This document shows positions 42,383 through 51,126 of a stretch of 64,000 nucleotides of DNA, one piece after another. The DNA is from CAYYWP01 sp050176585 (lineage in GTDB: Bacteria; Desulfobacterota; Binatia; HRBIN30; CADEER01), in contig JBFXHX010000013.1 of assembly GCA_050176585.1 (NCBI GenBank), positions 1-64,000 of the forward strand. Reading direction: 5' to 3'. Within the stretch, counting starts at the first letter, position 1; each line of letters starts with the position of its first letter. Under the pieces are notes generated by a model. That model was not told the origin of the DNA. It did not search any database and was given only the letters and a program-made list of their open reading frames with translations. Position numbers and translations under genes: made by a program.

Positions 42383-44020
42383 ATGGAGGCGGTGCGCTTC
42401 GGAGTCGGGTTTCGCCCGCGCTATTTCGGCGAGCTGGTCGATGCCAGGGCGCGGGTGGACTGGCTCGAGGTGGTCTCCGAGAACTTCATGGGCATCGGCG
42501 GTCGCACACGGCAGATGCTGCTGCGGCTCCGCGCCGACTACCCGCTCCTCCTGCACGGCGTGAGCTTGTCGATCGCGGGTTGCGACCCGCTCGATCCGAC
42601 CCATCTCGCGCGGCTGGCCGAGCTCGCGGGCGCCGCGGAGCCGCTTGCGGTCAGCGACCACCTGTCGTGGACGTCATGGCGCGGCCGCGAGTCGCACGAT
42701 CTGCTGCCCGTGGCATACACCGCGGAGGTGCTCGAGCACGTCGCCGGGCGCGTCCAGCGCGTGCAGGAGGCGCTGCGCCGGCGGTTGGTCATCGAGAACC
42801 CCACCACCTACGTCGCGTTTGGTGCCGACGAGATGGACGAAGCCGACTTCCTCGCCGAGCTGTGCCGGCGCACCGGCTGCGCCGTGCTGCTCGATATCAA
42901 CAACCTCTACGTGAACGCGCTGAACCTCGGCCGCGATCCGGAGCGCTACTTCACCGAGCTACCGCCCGATGCGGTCGCGTACTTCCATGTCGCCGGACAT
43001 TGCGTACTGCCCGACGTGCGCATCGACACGCACGACGCGCCCGTGCCCGATCCGGTGTGGACGCTCTACGAGCGCGCCTGCGCGCGTTTTCCGCGCGCGG
43101 GAACGATTCTCGAGCGCGACGACAACTTCCCGCCGTTCGGCGAATTGCTGGCAGAGCTGGACTGCGCACGCGCCGTGCACGCGCGCGCCGCCGACCGCGG
43201 CGTGCGCCCGGCCCCGGGCGCGGGCAACGCGACAGAGGTCAAGCGCGAGTCGACCACGGTCGGCTGGCCGGCGCTTCAGGAGCGCTTTTTTGCGGGCGTG
43301 ATCTCGGCAGATGCCGGATCGTGCCCGGCGCTCCGAGCTGACGGGCCGGTCAGCGGCCCGCGGGGACTGCGCGTGTACCGCGACGCGTTCGTCGAGCGCC
43401 TCTGCCGCGGACTGCGCGCGAACTACCCCGCGTTGGCGACGGTGATCGGCGAGCGCGAGTGCGACGCCTTGATCGCTGCCTATATCGCCGCGCATCCGCC
43501 CCGCACGTACGCGTTCAGCGCCGTCGGCAACCACCTGCCCGAGTTCATCCTCGAACACCGGTTCGGCGCGGAGTTCGGCGTACCGGTCGAGGTCCTCTTC
43601 GAGCTCGCGGCGCTGGAGCGCGCGGAGCTGGAGGTGCACGACGCCGACGACGACGGCGAGGCGTTGCCGCCCGCCGCGCTCACCGCGGTCGCCGAGGAGG
43701 CCTGGGCGACCGCGCGGGTGCGCTGTACGCGCGCGCTCCGCCTGCTGCACTGTGAGCACGACGTCCTGGCCGTGATCGAGGCCGTGGCGGCCGGTGCCGC
43801 GCCGCAGCGGCCCGCCGCCGGGCCGCGCGACTACCTGATTTGCCGGCCGCACGCCGACGTGCTGCGCCGAACCCTTCGCCCGGAGGAGGCGGCCGGAGTG
43901 CGGCTGCTCATCGAGGGCGCCGCGGTCGCGGACGTCGCGGCGAGCCTCGGCGACGAGCCGTGCGCCGCGCTGCTGGCACAGCTCGCCGGGCTCGGCGTGC
44001 TGCGTGCGATCGAAGCATAG
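42383..44020 (+). CDS. MNIO (DUF692) enzyme fused to a DUF2063 (BufC-like) partner domain
   Basis: A 545-residue fusion. Residues 1-270 form a DUF692 TIM barrel with the multinuclear iron ligands in place: E33 (VVSENFM), H58 (LLLHGVSLSIAG), D92-H93 (VSDHLSW), E138 (VIENPTTY), D171 (LLDINNLYVNALN), H202 and H206 (YFHVAGHCVLPD), and H217. A linker of about 20 residues leads to a DUF2063 domain at about 295-395 (ALQERFFAGVI, GLRVYRDAFVERL, YPALATVIGE) and a further C-terminal part. In bufferin operons these are separate proteins, BufB (enzyme) and BufC (partner, precursor recognition). It should modify cysteines of the precursor encoded just upstream. No ribosome site is evident. Confidence 0.9.
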   Translation: MEAVRFGVGFRPRYFGELVDARARVDWLEVVSENFMGIGGRTRQMLLRLRADYPLLLHGVSLSIAGCDPLDPTHLARLAELAGAAEPLAVSDHLSWTSWRGRESHDLLPVAYTAEVLEHVAGRVQRVQEALRRRLVIENPTTYVAFGADEMDEADFLAELCRRTGCAVLLDINNLYVNALNLGRDPERYFTELPPDAVAYFHVAGHCVLPDVRIDTHDAPVPDPVWTLYERACARFPRAGTILERDDNFPPFGELLAELDCARAVHARAADRGVRPAPGAGNATEVKRESTTVGWPALQERFFAGVISADAGSCPALRADGPVSGPRGLRVYRDAFVERLCRGLRANYPALATVIGERECDALIAAYIAAHPPRTYAFSAVGNHLPEFILEHRFGAEFGVPVEVLFELAALERAELEVHDADDDGEALPPAALTAVAEEAWATARVRCTRALRLLHCEHDVLAVIEAVAAGAAPQRPAAGPRDYLICRPHADVLRRTLRPEEAAGVRLLIEGAAVADVAASLGDEPCAALLAQLAGLGVLRAIEA

Positions 44021-44071
44021 TCGACGGCGCGCGGCGCTCGGTGCCACACATCGGGATGCCGCAGGCTGTGT

Positions 44072-47000
44072 TCAGGGGCGGACCGCCGCTTCGCGTTCGT
44101 TCAGCCGCACGGCCTCGATGCGCACGTCGCGCGCCGTCGCATCGCGTGCGACGGTTTCGAAGGACAGCGCGATCGCGAATGCGCCGAGGGATTCGGCGCC
44201 GGCGACGGCGATGCGGATTGCGCCGTCCGGTTCCGAAGTGCCGTACAGCAGTGCGCGCGCGGCGCCGTCGCGCAAGCGCGCGTTGATGAAGCGCAGCCGC
44301 TGCGGGTCGGCGCGGACTGCGACCTCGACGGCGATGGCTTCGCCGGCGCGCAGTCGGAGCGGGAGGCGCAATTCGCCGCCCGCGCGGCGCGCCTTCCCGA
44401 AGCTGGCGCGGACGCGCGCCGCGGCGGTGCGTCTGCGCGCGGCCGGGCCGTCCGCGGTCCAATTGCCCGTGCAGTCGCCGATCACAGCGGTGCTGAAGTT
44501 CTGCCCGGCCGCCGCTTGCGCGAGCGGCGCGAACCACACCGCACCGGGTTCGCAGGCGCCGGCGTGGAGCGCGGGCGCGGCGGCGCGTTGGTTCGGGGCA
44601 GGAGCGGCCTCGGGAAAGAAGATCCAGTCGGACGCGCACGCTACAGCGGCGTCCAGGCGCACGGGCATACCGACGGCGAACTGCAGGATGCGGGTCGCGT
44701 CGAGCGCGCTCAGGCTGCCATTCGCCGTTACATCGCAGGCTGCGCTCTGGCGCGCATCGAGTGAACGCCGGTTCGCGATCGCCTGCAGCACGTATGCCGC
44801 ATCGAGCGCGGACACCGCGCCATCGACCGATCCGCTGCGCTGCGGCCGCAGCGCGAAATCCGCACCGGCGCCGCCGGTGGCGGTGAAGGCGCCGCGCGCG
44901 TCGGTGCTGGTGCCGCCGACGCTGACGCCGCCGACGGCGCGATCACCCGCGTAGTAGCGCACGCTGCCGCTCACGGTGATCGGCGTGCCGCCTTGCGCGC
45001 TTGCGGTCGCGCTCGCGCTGGGCGTCGGTGTCGCCGCCGTCCGCGTCGCCGTGGCGATCGCGGTGGAGGTTGCGCTAGGGGGCACCGTCGACAGCGGCCG
45101 CGTAGCGGTCGGGGTGGCGGTCGCCGCCGCGGCGTTCCGCACCGCGAAGCGGCGCGCGACACGCGCGACATTGCCCTGCCGGTCCTCGATCGCAACCATC
45201 AGCTCGCCCGCGGGGAGATTGCCGAGGGCAGGGCTGAGCGCGATCTCGTAAATGCCGTCCCCTGCACTGCGGGCGACATCCGCCAGCTCCGCCCCAGGGG
45301 CACGCCCGTTGACGATGAAATCGGCCCTCACCGACAGCGTGGACCAGTCCACGCCCGTATGCGCGTCGGCGGCGCCAAAACGGATGAGTGCCAGCGGTCC
45401 GTCGTTCCCCCCCGGCCGCGGCAGGCTCACGTCGAGGCTCGGCCGCAGATCGTCGAGGAACCACCCGTACGCGGTCGCGCCGTTGCCGCCCCAATTGATG
45501 GGCGCGCCGAGGTCGATCCACCGCGCGAACAGCAGCTTCTCGTCTTCGCTGAGCGGCGGCACGCCGCTGCCGGGCGGCGGCATCATGAGGCCAGTGAAGT
45601 CCAGATCGGCGGTGTTGACGTCGGCACCGGGCGGCAGAGTGGATTCATCCCCCGGCACGGATTCGGTGGGGTGGTCGGCGTTCGTCCATCCGTCCAGACG
45701 CCGGCCGAAGATCTTCCACATCAGCAAGCTGCGCCGGCTCTGAAACATGCGCACGTAGCGGCTCGCGTTGGTCTGCCGCCAGCCGTACGAGACGAGCGGC
45801 GGGTACCCCCAGCGCGCATCCTGATCAGCGGCGAGGCGGGCGTAGTCTCCGGGTACGCGGCCATCGGGGCTGGTGTAGTCGTCCAGCACGAGGTCGCCCG
45901 GCGGGTTCGGATCACTCTTCGTGTGACACGGCACGCAGCTGCGCTGCAGGATCGGGCGAACGTCGCGCAGAAACTCCACGGTCACCATCGGCGCGTTCAC
46001 GATGATTTGCGTCGGGTTGCCCTGCGCTTCGCGGCTGAGCAGCGGGGTCGTCTTGCTGAGGTCGGCGACCAGATAACCGGGGCGCGCGGCGGCGGTGCTG
46101 GCGAAGTCGAGCGGGGCCTGGCTGTGCGCGTGACATCCGCCGCAGTCATTGCGCACCTCGCCGGGGCGCACCTGGTGCCACGTCTGCGCCATGTTGAGCA
46201 CCATGCCGTTGCGGTCCAGGGTCTGGAACGTGAACGGCGTATCGGCCGGGAGCTTCACCAGGAAGCTGGTGTCGGGGTTGCCTTCCGGATCGAGCAGCGG
46301 CTGGCCGCCCGCGCCTTGTTTGCGGAGGGGGATCTCCCCGAGGATACGCAGCTTCTCTTCGGCGTGGCTGGTGAACAGCGACCCGCCGCTCGGCCCGCCG
46401 TGCGGACCATAGCTGCGGTGCGTGTTCGGCTCCATGCCGACGATCCGCACGGCCCAGATGTCGGCGTCGTCGTACTTGCCGGCATCCGCGCCTTGCCATT
46501 CCCAGTTGCTGCTCTGCCCGTTCTCGTACGTGTTCAGCGCGTCGAGCCCGTCGAAGGTGTCGGACCACGGCGACACGAAGCCGGGAAAGCTCTCCCGCTT
46601 GTAGACGCTGCTGGTGCCGACCAAGCCGTATGGCGTGCCGGCGGGCAACTCGGGATGGAGCGTGCCGTCGTTGGGCAGCCATGGGAGCTCGGTGGGTTCG
46701 GGCACGCCGTGCACGGCGGCGTAGGGGACGACGGCGCGCGGCCACGCTTCGTTGTAGCTCGGGCTGTTCTTGATCAGCACCAGCTGATTCGGGCCGGTCA
46801 CGGTGTCGCCGCCCGGGATCAGGTAGATGCCCGCGTCGTAGTACGGCAGTGTCGTCGGGCGGTTCAGGTCGTTGCACGGCCCCGGCGACCACACGACCAG
46901 CAGATCGTTGTTCGGCGCGCCGCTCGGGTGGGTGAACTTGCCGACCCGCGCGCCCCCGGCGCCGACAGGCGCCGCTTCGTCGTTGCCGTGCGTGAATGGC

Positions 47001-48058
47001 GTGATCGAGCGCAAGCCGTACGGGGTGAAGCTCATCTGAAATGGATAGCGGAAGCCGCCGCCGACGGTCTGGTCGATCGGCGGGTTCTCATCTGCATACG
47101 GGCTGTGAAAACGGGGCGTGGTCGGCGGCGGCGCGCTCGGCAGGCGGTAGAGCGCACCGAAGCCGTTGTTGTTGAGGTTGTAGTAGTCGACGACCACGAG
47201 GTCGGTGCTCGAGAGCTGGGTCATGAAGTGAAACGCCTGCGCGCTGCGAAACGCGCTCACCACCGGCTCCCAGTGCCGGCCATCGGGCCAGATCGACCAG
47301 ATGCCCCACATGCGGCCGTCGCGCAGTCCTTGCGACTCGAGCGTGCTGAACAGCAAGCGGCCATCGCGCAGCGGCGTCGGGTGCAGGGCGCTGCCGATGT
47401 TCATCGGGGCGATCTGCGTGACGTTCCCGCCGTCGGCATCCATCACGTAGAGCTGCAGCGTCGGATTGGTGAGCCCGCGCGGCGGCACGAACCCATTGCG
47501 ATTGCTGCTGAACGCGATCTTCCCACCGGCCACGGGCGCGGGGCCGAGGTTGAGGATGCCGTAGCCCAAACGGTCGTATTGCGGCCCCGGATTCACGGGG
47601 TTCGATTCATCGAAGTGTCCGGCTCCGGTGTTGGGCGTGAACTCCTGAAAGGTGAGCTGCTGGATCTCGCGCGTGGTGAGATGGATGCGAAAGATATCCG
47701 CGCCCAGATACGGCAGGCCGCGCTGCGAATTGATCGCCTGCGGTCGCACGTCGTAGAAAAGCGTATAGTAGACCCACTGCCCGTCGAACGACACGAACGG
47801 ATCGGTGACCGCGCCGACGCCGCCCTGCACGAGCATTTCCTCGCGGCCGTCCGGATGGAGGAGCATCAGATCGGCACCGGGGTCGAGGCTGGCCGGGTGA
47901 GCGACCTCGGGCCATGTCGTATTGGTATTGTCGCCGAAGCGCGGCTGGCGGACGTAGACGATGTCATAGGGCACGGCGGCCGCGATCGCCGGCGCGCACA
48001 ACACGATCAGTAGCAAAGCCTTGCTCAACGCATTCGACAGGTCATACCGCGCGCGCAT
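44072..48058 (-). CDS. large exported di-haem beta-propeller protein with Thr/Pro linker and dockerin-like tail
   Basis: A 1328-residue exported protein. The signal is ALLLIVLCAPAIAAA. Residues about 30-450 look like a TolB-type propeller (MLLHPDGREEMLV, KIAFSSNRNGF, LQLYVMDADGGNVTQI). The middle, about 450-850, resembles the hydrazine synthase alpha-subunit middle domain and carries two haem c sites, NDCGGCHAH near 640 and RSCVPCHTK near 708. A low-complexity Ala/Thr/Pro linker at about 980-1025 separates a C-terminal part with dockerin-like repeats (AVSALDAAYVLQAIANR and SLSALDATRILQFAVG). GGGGGAGG precedes the ATG. It probably binds the cell surface and transfers electrons; the substrate is unknown. 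It does not imply anammox. Confidence 0.8.
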   Translation of the reverse strand: MRARYDLSNALSKALLLIVLCAPAIAAAVPYDIVYVRQPRFGDNTNTTWPEVAHPASLDPGADLMLLHPDGREEMLVQGGVGAVTDPFVSFDGQWVYYTLFYDVRPQAINSQRGLPYLGADIFRIHLTTREIQQLTFQEFTPNTGAGHFDESNPVNPGPQYDRLGYGILNLGPAPVAGGKIAFSSNRNGFVPPRGLTNPTLQLYVMDADGGNVTQIAPMNIGSALHPTPLRDGRLLFSTLESQGLRDGRMWGIWSIWPDGRHWEPVVSAFRSAQAFHFMTQLSSTDLVVVDYYNLNNNGFGALYRLPSAPPPTTPRFHSPYADENPPIDQTVGGGFRYPFQMSFTPYGLRSITPFTHGNDEAAPVGAGGARVGKFTHPSGAPNNDLLVVWSPGPCNDLNRPTTLPYYDAGIYLIPGGDTVTGPNQLVLIKNSPSYNEAWPRAVVPYAAVHGVPEPTELPWLPNDGTLHPELPAGTPYGLVGTSSVYKRESFPGFVSPWSDTFDGLDALNTYENGQSSNWEWQGADAGKYDDADIWAVRIVGMEPNTHRSYGPHGGPSGGSLFTSHAEEKLRILGEIPLRKQGAGGQPLLDPEGNPDTSFLVKLPADTPFTFQTLDRNGMVLNMAQTWHQVRPGEVRNDCGGCHAHSQAPLDFASTAAARPGYLVADLSKTTPLLSREAQGNPTQIIVNAPMVTVEFLRDVRPILQRSCVPCHTKSDPNPPGDLVLDDYTSPDGRVPGDYARLAADQDARWGYPPLVSYGWRQTNASRYVRMFQSRRSLLMWKIFGRRLDGWTNADHPTESVPGDESTLPPGADVNTADLDFTGLMMPPPGSGVPPLSEDEKLLFARWIDLGAPINWGGNGATAYGWFLDDLRPSLDVSLPRPGGNDGPLALIRFGAADAHTGVDWSTLSVRADFIVNGRAPGAELADVARSAGDGIYEIALSPALGNLPAGELMVAIEDRQGNVARVARRFAVRNAAAATATPTATRPLSTVPPSATSTAIATATRTAATPTPSASATASAQGGTPITVSGSVRYYAGDRAVGGVSVGGTSTDARGAFTATGGAGADFALRPQRSGSVDGAVSALDAAYVLQAIANRRSLDARQSAACDVTANGSLSALDATRILQFAVGMPVRLDAAVACASDWIFFPEAAPAPNQRAAAPALHAGACEPGAVWFAPLAQAAAGQNFSTAVIGDCTGNWTADGPAARRRTAAARVRASFGKARRAGGELRLPLRLRAGEAIAVEVAVRADPQRLRFINARLRDGAARALLYGTSEPDGAIRIAVAGAESLGAFAIALSFETVARDATARDVRIEAVRLNEREAAVRP

Positions 48059-48254
48059 TGCTCGTCCACCTCCCCCGCCTGCTACCTCGATGCAACGCCG
48101 ATGCCAGGGTGGGCGCGCGTACGCCAGCCGCGCACCTCAGCGCAACACCGCTCCGAAAATGGCGGCGATGGCGCGGCCCGACGCTGCAGCACCCTCGGCA
48201 GACCGTCGGCGCCGCGCTCTCACGAGCGGTGCACTACCGCCCAGCGATTCGCCG

Positions 48255-48272
48255 CGCGGGCGTGCGCCCGCG
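48255..48272 (-). terminator. hairpin after rnhA
   Basis: A 7-bp perfect stem CGCGGGC/GCCCGCG with loop GTGC lies 57 bases downstream of the reverse-strand RNase H gene. The rest of the 270 bases before the di-haem gene shows no gene; only the GGGGGAGG ribosome site at its end is recognised. Confidence 0.35.
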
Positions 48273-48328
48273 ACAGCAAAAGATTCACCGCAGAGAAGCC
48301 GAGGCGGAGCTCGACTGCTCGAGATGCC

Positions 48329-49057
48329 TCAGCCCGTGCGGACGCCCCAGGCGCGCAGGATCGATTGTTCGTCGTCCGCGCTCGTCGCCTTCTTGTATTT
48401 CGCGCCCGAAACGCCTTTGACGCGCCGTTCGCAATCGGCCCACGTGGCGTGGCGCATGGGTACGCCGTCGACGAGGCTGAGATAACAGTACGCGGGCTGC
48501 GCCTTTGCGCTCGTGCCCCTGCTGGAGCGCTTCGGCAGCGCGGTGTCCTCCGGGATGTCGTGGAGCGCGATGGGGTATCCGACCAGCGGGCCGTCGTACA
48601 GAGCGACGCGTTTGCCGGCCGCGAAGCCCACCGCGATCTCATCGGCGCGCTCGTTGCCCGGCACGGCCGCATGGCCGCGCACGTAGTGCCATTGCACGCC
48701 GCCGCGCCCCCGCTCGGCGACCTCCACGGCGAGCGCTTCCCAAAGATCGCGGTTCAGCACCGGGCGTCCTTCGGCTGTCTGCCAGCCGCGCCGCCGCCAG
48801 CCGCGGATCCACTCCGTGATGCCGCGGATCACGTAGGTCGAGTCCGCGTGCAGGTCGACGACACCATCCACCCCGCGCAGCGCGCGGAGCGCCTGCAGCG
48901 CGGCGGTCAGCTCCATCTGATTGTTGGTGGCGAGTGGCGCGCCGCCGCCGAGCTCGCGCACCCGGCCATCCGGCGTGGCCACGATGGCACCCCACCCGCC
49001 GGGACCGGGATTCCCCTTCGCAGCTCCGTCGGTGAACGCCGTGATCCTCATTCCCAT
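48329..49057 (-). CDS. rnhA: ribonuclease HI with C-terminal viroplasmin-like domain
   Basis: A 242-residue enzyme degrading RNA in RNA-DNA hybrids. The active-site acids are all present: Asp in AFTDGAAKGNPGPGGWG, Glu in NNQMELTAAL, Asp in HADSTYVIRGI and Asp in PGNERADEIA. E. coli RNase HI ends at about 155 residues. Here a tail of about 80 residues follows, whose end (SLVDGVPMRHATWADCERRV, then GAKYKKATS) matches the caulimovirus viroplasmin/hybrid-binding domain, usually N-terminal in eukaryotic RNase H1. That tail may hold the enzyme on hybrids. Confidence 0.9.
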   Translation of the reverse strand: MGMRITAFTDGAAKGNPGPGGWGAIVATPDGRVRELGGGAPLATNNQMELTAALQALRALRGVDGVVDLHADSTYVIRGITEWIRGWRRRGWQTAEGRPVLNRDLWEALAVEVAERGRGGVQWHYVRGHAAVPGNERADEIAVGFAAGKRVALYDGPLVGYPIALHDIPEDTALPKRSSRGTSAKAQPAYCYLSLVDGVPMRHATWADCERRVKGVSGAKYKKATSADDEQSILRAWGVRTG

Positions 49058-49090
49058 TATCCGCAGGGCCCGGTCAGCTGCAGAACGGGT

Positions 49091-49182
49091 AGGCTGTTAG
49101 CGGGTACGGCGGAGAGAAGCCCTTCACGCATGATGCTGCCGAGTACGGTCCAACAGCTACACAGCGTAACCGCGAACAGCCT
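49091..49182. repeat. REP-like inverted pair, copy 1
   Basis: AGGCTGTTAGCGGGTACG at 49091-49108 faces CGTAACCGCGAACAGCCT at 49165-49182; the arms match at 16 of 18 positions and enclose 56 bases. The core GTTNGCGGTTACGCTGT reads on the reverse strand at 49161-49177. The same core occurs near 57.8 and 61.7 kb. It fills most of the gap between rnhA and ettA. Confidence 0.75.
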
Positions 49183-49201
49183 AATGCCCGCGAATCTGAT
49201 T

Positions 49202-50875
49202 CTATCTCTGTAACGGCTTGAACTTGATCCGGTGCGGCTGGTCGGCATCCGTCCCGCGGCGCCGGTGCAGGTCCGCTTCATAGTCCTGGTAGTTGCCCTC
49301 GAACCACTCGACGTGGCTGTCGCCTTCGAAGGCGAGGATGTGGGTGGCGATGCGGTCCAGGAACCAGCGATCGTGGGAGATCACCACGACGCAGCCGGAG
49401 AAGCCGAGCAAGGCGTCCTCGAGCGCGCGCAGGGTGTCGACGTCGAGATCGTTGGTCGGCTCGTCGAGCAGCAGCACGTTGCCGCCGCGGCGGAGCATCT
49501 TCGCGAGGTGCACGCGGTTCCGCTCGCCGCCGGAGAGCAGCCCCACCTTCTTCTGCTGATCGGAGCCCTTGAACGCGAACGACCCCACGTAAGCGCGCGC
49601 GGGGATGTCGCGTTTGCCGATTTTGATCCGGTCGTCGCCTTGGCTGATTTCCTCGAACACCGTCTTCTCGGGATGGAGCGCATCGCGCGACTGGTCAACC
49701 CAGGCGAGCTGCACGGTGTCGCCGACGCGCAGCTGCCCCGCGTCGGGGGATTCCTGCCCGACGATCATGCGGAAGAGCGTTGTCTTGCCGGCGCCGTTCG
49801 CGCCGATCACGCCCACGATGCCGCCCGGCGGCAGAGCGAACGAGAGCTCGTCGATCAACAACCGCTCACCGTAGGCCTTGCTGAGCGCGTTGGCCTCGAC
49901 CACCACGTCGCCGAGTCGCGGCGGCGGCGGGATGGGGATTTCCACGGTGTCCGGCAGCCGGCTCTCCTCTTGGCCGCGCAAGGCTTCATACGCGCTGATG
50001 CGCGCCTTGCTCTTCGCCTGGCGCGCGCGCGGCGACATGCGAATCCACTCGAGCTCGCGGTTCAGCGTGCGCTGCCGCGCCGATGCTTGTTTCTCTTCCT
50101 GGGCGAGGCGCTGCTGTTTCTGTTCGAGCCAGGCGGAGTAGTTGCCCTGGAACGGAATGCCGCGGCCGCGGTCGAGCTCCAGGATCCAGCCGGCGATGTT
50201 GTCGAGGAAGTACCGGTCGTGCGTGACCGCGACGACCGTCCCCGGATACTCCTGCAGGTGGCGCTCGAGCCAGGCGACCGATTCCGCGTCGAGGTGATTG
50301 GTCGGCTCGTCGAGCAGCAACAGGTCGGGCTTCTGCAAAAGCAGCCGGCAGAGCGCGACCCGCCGCCGCTCGCCGCCCGAGAGCGTTTGCACGTCCGCGC
50401 CGGGCGGCGGCAGCCGGAGCGCGTCCATCGCGATCTCTAGCTGGCGATCGAGCTCCCACGCATTCGCCGCATCGATGCGGTCCTGCAGCGCGCTCTGCCG
50501 GTCGAGCAGCTTCGTCATCTGTTCGTCGTCCATCGGCTCGCCGAGGGCGGCGGCGACGATCTCGAACTCGGTCAGCAGCGCGCGCGTCTCGGCGACGCCT
50601 TCCTCGACGTTGCCGAGCACGTCCTTCTGCGGATTGAGCTGCGGCTCCTGGGGCAGGAAGCCGACGCGCACGCCCGGCGTCGGCTTCGCGTCGCCGGTGA
50701 ACTCGGTATCGACGCCGGCCATGACGCGCAACAGCGTGCTCTTGCCGGCTCCGTTCGGACCGAGCACGCCGATCTTCGCACCCGGCAGGAACGCGAGGGT
50801 GATGTCGTCGAGCAATACGCGATCGGGAGCCACCGCCTTGCGCAACTTATGCATCGTGTAAACGAATTCGGGCAC
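49202..50875 (-). CDS. ettA: energy-dependent translational throttle protein EttA (ABC-F ATPase)
   Basis: A 557-residue soluble ABC-F protein, close to the 555 residues of E. coli EttA. It has two ATPase cassettes. The first has VLGPNGAGKSTLL, LSGGERRRVALC and LLLLDEPTNHLD. The second has VIGANGAGKTTLF, LSGGERNRVHLA and LLLDEPTNDLD. Between them lies the charged helical P-site tRNA interaction motif (QKQQRLAQEEKQASARQRTL). EttA binds the ribosomal E site and couples initiation to the ATP/ADP ratio. The start is a GTG at 50875, with GAGGAG five bases upstream; a longer in-frame extension is not supported. Confidence 0.95.
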   Translation of the reverse strand: MPEFVYTMHKLRKAVAPDRVLLDDITLAFLPGAKIGVLGPNGAGKSTLLRVMAGVDTEFTGDAKPTPGVRVGFLPQEPQLNPQKDVLGNVEEGVAETRALLTEFEIVAAALGEPMDDEQMTKLLDRQSALQDRIDAANAWELDRQLEIAMDALRLPPPGADVQTLSGGERRRVALCRLLLQKPDLLLLDEPTNHLDAESVAWLERHLQEYPGTVVAVTHDRYFLDNIAGWILELDRGRGIPFQGNYSAWLEQKQQRLAQEEKQASARQRTLNRELEWIRMSPRARQAKSKARISAYEALRGQEESRLPDTVEIPIPPPPRLGDVVVEANALSKAYGERLLIDELSFALPPGGIVGVIGANGAGKTTLFRMIVGQESPDAGQLRVGDTVQLAWVDQSRDALHPEKTVFEEISQGDDRIKIGKRDIPARAYVGSFAFKGSDQQKKVGLLSGGERNRVHLAKMLRRGGNVLLLDEPTNDLDVDTLRALEDALLGFSGCVVVISHDRWFLDRIATHILAFEGDSHVEWFEGNYQDYEADLHRRRGTDADQPHRIKFKPLQR

Positions 50876-51126
50876 GTGAGCTCCTCGGTCGGGTAATCGT
50901 CCACGCCTAGCGCAGCCGCTGGCGACTGGCCAGGGGGGCAGGCGCGGCGGCAACGCCCGATCGCGATGGCGAAGTACTCGGCCAACCGCGCGCCGCTATC
51001 GCCGCGCCGACGCCGCGATGCCTAGGCGCGCAGGGCTTGTCCCCCGCCGGCGCACCGCGCAGTGCGGGAGCCTTCTGCCTAACGCGCCAATTTGCGCTAC
51101 ACTGTCGAGAGAGCAAGGGAGGCTTC

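Noticed and set aside
44993..48013. A 1006-codon forward frame opposite the di-haem protein gene
   Set aside because: The opposite strand encodes haem motifs, a signal peptide and a propeller; this frame is Arg/Val/Ala-rich noise.
44072..48058. Evidence of anammox from the hydrazine-synthase-like domain
   Set aside because: Only a middle-domain resemblance is seen; the beta/gamma subunits and hydrazine dehydrogenase are absent, and similar domains occur in many exported cytochromes.
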